In this document: in pieces, positions 5,718 through 6,572 of the stretch
Layout of the letters: each line of letters opens with the position of its first letter
Position numbering within the stretch: the first letter of the stretch is position 1
Origin: JARLFX01 sp036404255
GTDB lineage: Bacteria > Acidobacteriota > Terriglobia > Terriglobales > Acidobacteriaceae
DNA length: 6,572 nucleotides
NCBI GenBank assembly: GCA_036404255.1
Contig: DASWOP010000054.1
Span: forward strand, 1-6,572
Direction of reading: 5' to 3'
Made by a program: the position numbers and the translations under genes
The notes under the pieces: generated by a model
Database searches by the model: none
Told to the model about the DNA's origin: nothing
The model's input: only the letters and a program-made list of their open reading frames with translations

Positions 5718-6572
5718 TTTTTGCGTGTCGTCTTCTTCGGGCTGGCGGTGGGAACGCCGGTTTTCTTATCCGGCTTCACGCGGGTGGATTGACCTTTGGC
5801 GTTTTTGGCGCGCTTGGTGTCGGGAGCGGTTTTGTCGACGAATATAGGCGCGATGTATTTGGCGCTGGCTTGCTGATGATAGTAGCGTTTCAGGAACTCG
5901 CCGGTGTGGGATTCGGGCGCTAGTGCGACCTGTTCGGGTGGGCCTTCGGCGACGATGCGGCCGCCACCTTCGCCGCCCTCGGGGCCGAGATCGATGATCC
6001 AGTCGGCGTTGCGAATGACGTCGAGATTGTGCTCGATGATGATGACGGTGTTGCCGAGGTCGGTGATGCGGTGCAGGACTTCGAGCAGCTTGCGGACATC
6101 ATCAAAGTGCAGGCCGGTGGTGGGCTCGTCGAGGAGGTAGAGGGTGCGCCCGGTCTGGCGCTTGGAGAGCTCACGAGCGAGCTTCATGCGCTGGGCTTCG
6201 CCGCCGGAAAGGGTGGTGGCGGACTGGCCGAGATGGATGTAGCCGAGGCCGACATCGACCAAGGTTTCGAGCTTCTGGCGGACGGCGGGGATGTCCTGCA
6301 GGATGGGGAGGGCGTCTGCGATGGGAAGGTCGAGGAGGTCGGCGATGGAGTAGCCGTTGAACTTCACGGCGAGCGTCTCCTGGTTGTAGCGGCGGCCATT
6401 GCAGACCTCGCACAGGACGTAGACGTCGGGCAGGAAGTTCATCTCGATGCGGCGCTGGCCTTCGCCCTGGCAGGCCTCGCAGCGGCCCCCCTGGACGTTG
6501 AAGCTGAAGCGGCCAGCCTTGTAGCCGCGCTCGCGCGAGTCCGGCAGCATGGCGAAGAGATCGCGCATGGCG
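5714..6572 (-). CDS. uvrA: UvrABC excinuclease subunit A, C-terminal part (N-terminus beyond window edge)
   Basis: UvrA is the damage-sensing ATPase of nucleotide excision repair; its dimer loads UvrB at lesions. About 286 codons are visible and the frame continues past the right edge, so the first roughly two-thirds is missing. The methionine codon at 6568 is internal. Numbering from it, the fragment has GRFSFNVQGGRCEAC (19-33) with the C-terminal zinc finger C30/C33/C53/C56, the ABC signature TTLSGGEAQR (118-127), Walker B LYLLDEPTTGLHF (143-155) with catalytic E148, and the H-loop IIIEHNLDVI (176-185). It tracks E. coli UvrA closely up to HTGEFLKRYY (221-230). A further 54 residues follow, rich in Lys, Thr and Pro and ending TRKK, with no obvious fold. 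This tail is an extension beyond the E. coli end point and may be a DNA-binding or disordered segment. The CPBP protease gene overlaps the stop by 4 nt. Confidence 0.97.
   Translation of the reverse strand, partial: AMRDLFAMLPDSRERGYKAGRFSFNVQGGRCEACQGEGQRRIEMNFLPDVYVLCEVCNGRRYNQETLAVKFNGYSIADLLDLPIADALPILQDIPAVRQKLETLVDVGLGYIHLGQSATTLSGGEAQRMKLARELSKRQTGRTLYLLDEPTTGLHFDDVRKLLEVLHRITDLGNTVIIIEHNLDVIRNADWIIDLGPEGGEGGGRIVAEGPPEQVALAPESHTGEFLKRYYHQQASAKYIAPIFVDKTAPDTKRAKNAKGQSTRVKPDKKTGVPTASPKKTTRKK

Noticed and set aside
4830..5792. Plus-strand open frame of 320 codons opposite the CPBP protease
   Set aside because: The Gly/Glu/Asp-rich product lacks any motif; the minus-strand protease has complete catalytic motifs.

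Overview
The window reads as high-GC chromosome from an Acidobacteriota (Terriglobia-like) bacterium. The main evidence is the leftmost gene, a secreted von Willebrand factor A protein of the type abundant in that phylum (the 'VWFA-related Acidobacterial domain' family). Codon use is strongly GC-rich in uvrA, pyrE and mtnA (sampled stretches about 70% G+C). The genus cannot be fixed from this window.

Layout from right to left, the direction most genes are read (minus strand): the C-terminal third of uvrA (5714-6572, truncated by the window edge); a CPBP/CAAX-type membrane protease (4842-5717) overlapping uvrA by ATGA; a 37-nt gap with two tandem 9-bp repeats; a ribbon-helix-helix (RHH) DNA-binding protein (4450-4803); a 64-aa coiled-coil protein (4259-4453) overlapping it by ATGA; and pyrE (3660-4259) overlapping that by TAGTG. 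Then comes a plus-strand pair, DUF4160-like (2994-3245) and DUF2442-like (3238-3663), lower in G+C (roughly 53%). It ends convergently on pyrE with overlapping stop codons. Divergent from it, across a 63-nt gap with a 17-bp palindrome, is mtnA (1881-2930, minus). Last is the VWFA protein (1-1800, minus), whose C-terminus lies beyond the left edge.

The housekeeping functions are DNA excision repair (UvrA), pyrimidine synthesis (PyrE) and methionine salvage (MtnA). Two small regulatory-looking modules sit between them. One is the RHH plus coiled-coil pair, translationally coupled to pyrE and preceded by helically phased repeats that look like its own operator. The other is the DUF4160/DUF2442 pair, which resembles a toxin-antitoxin-type two-gene cassette with a palindrome placed as an operator. 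These two modules are the least explained parts of the window. The RHH/coiled-coil/pyrE arrangement is the best candidate for something undescribed: both small proteins carry uninterrupted heptad repeats and could pair with each other. No RNA genes, insertion sequences, CRISPR arrays or convincing intrinsic terminators were seen, and no stretch over 300 bases lacks a gene.
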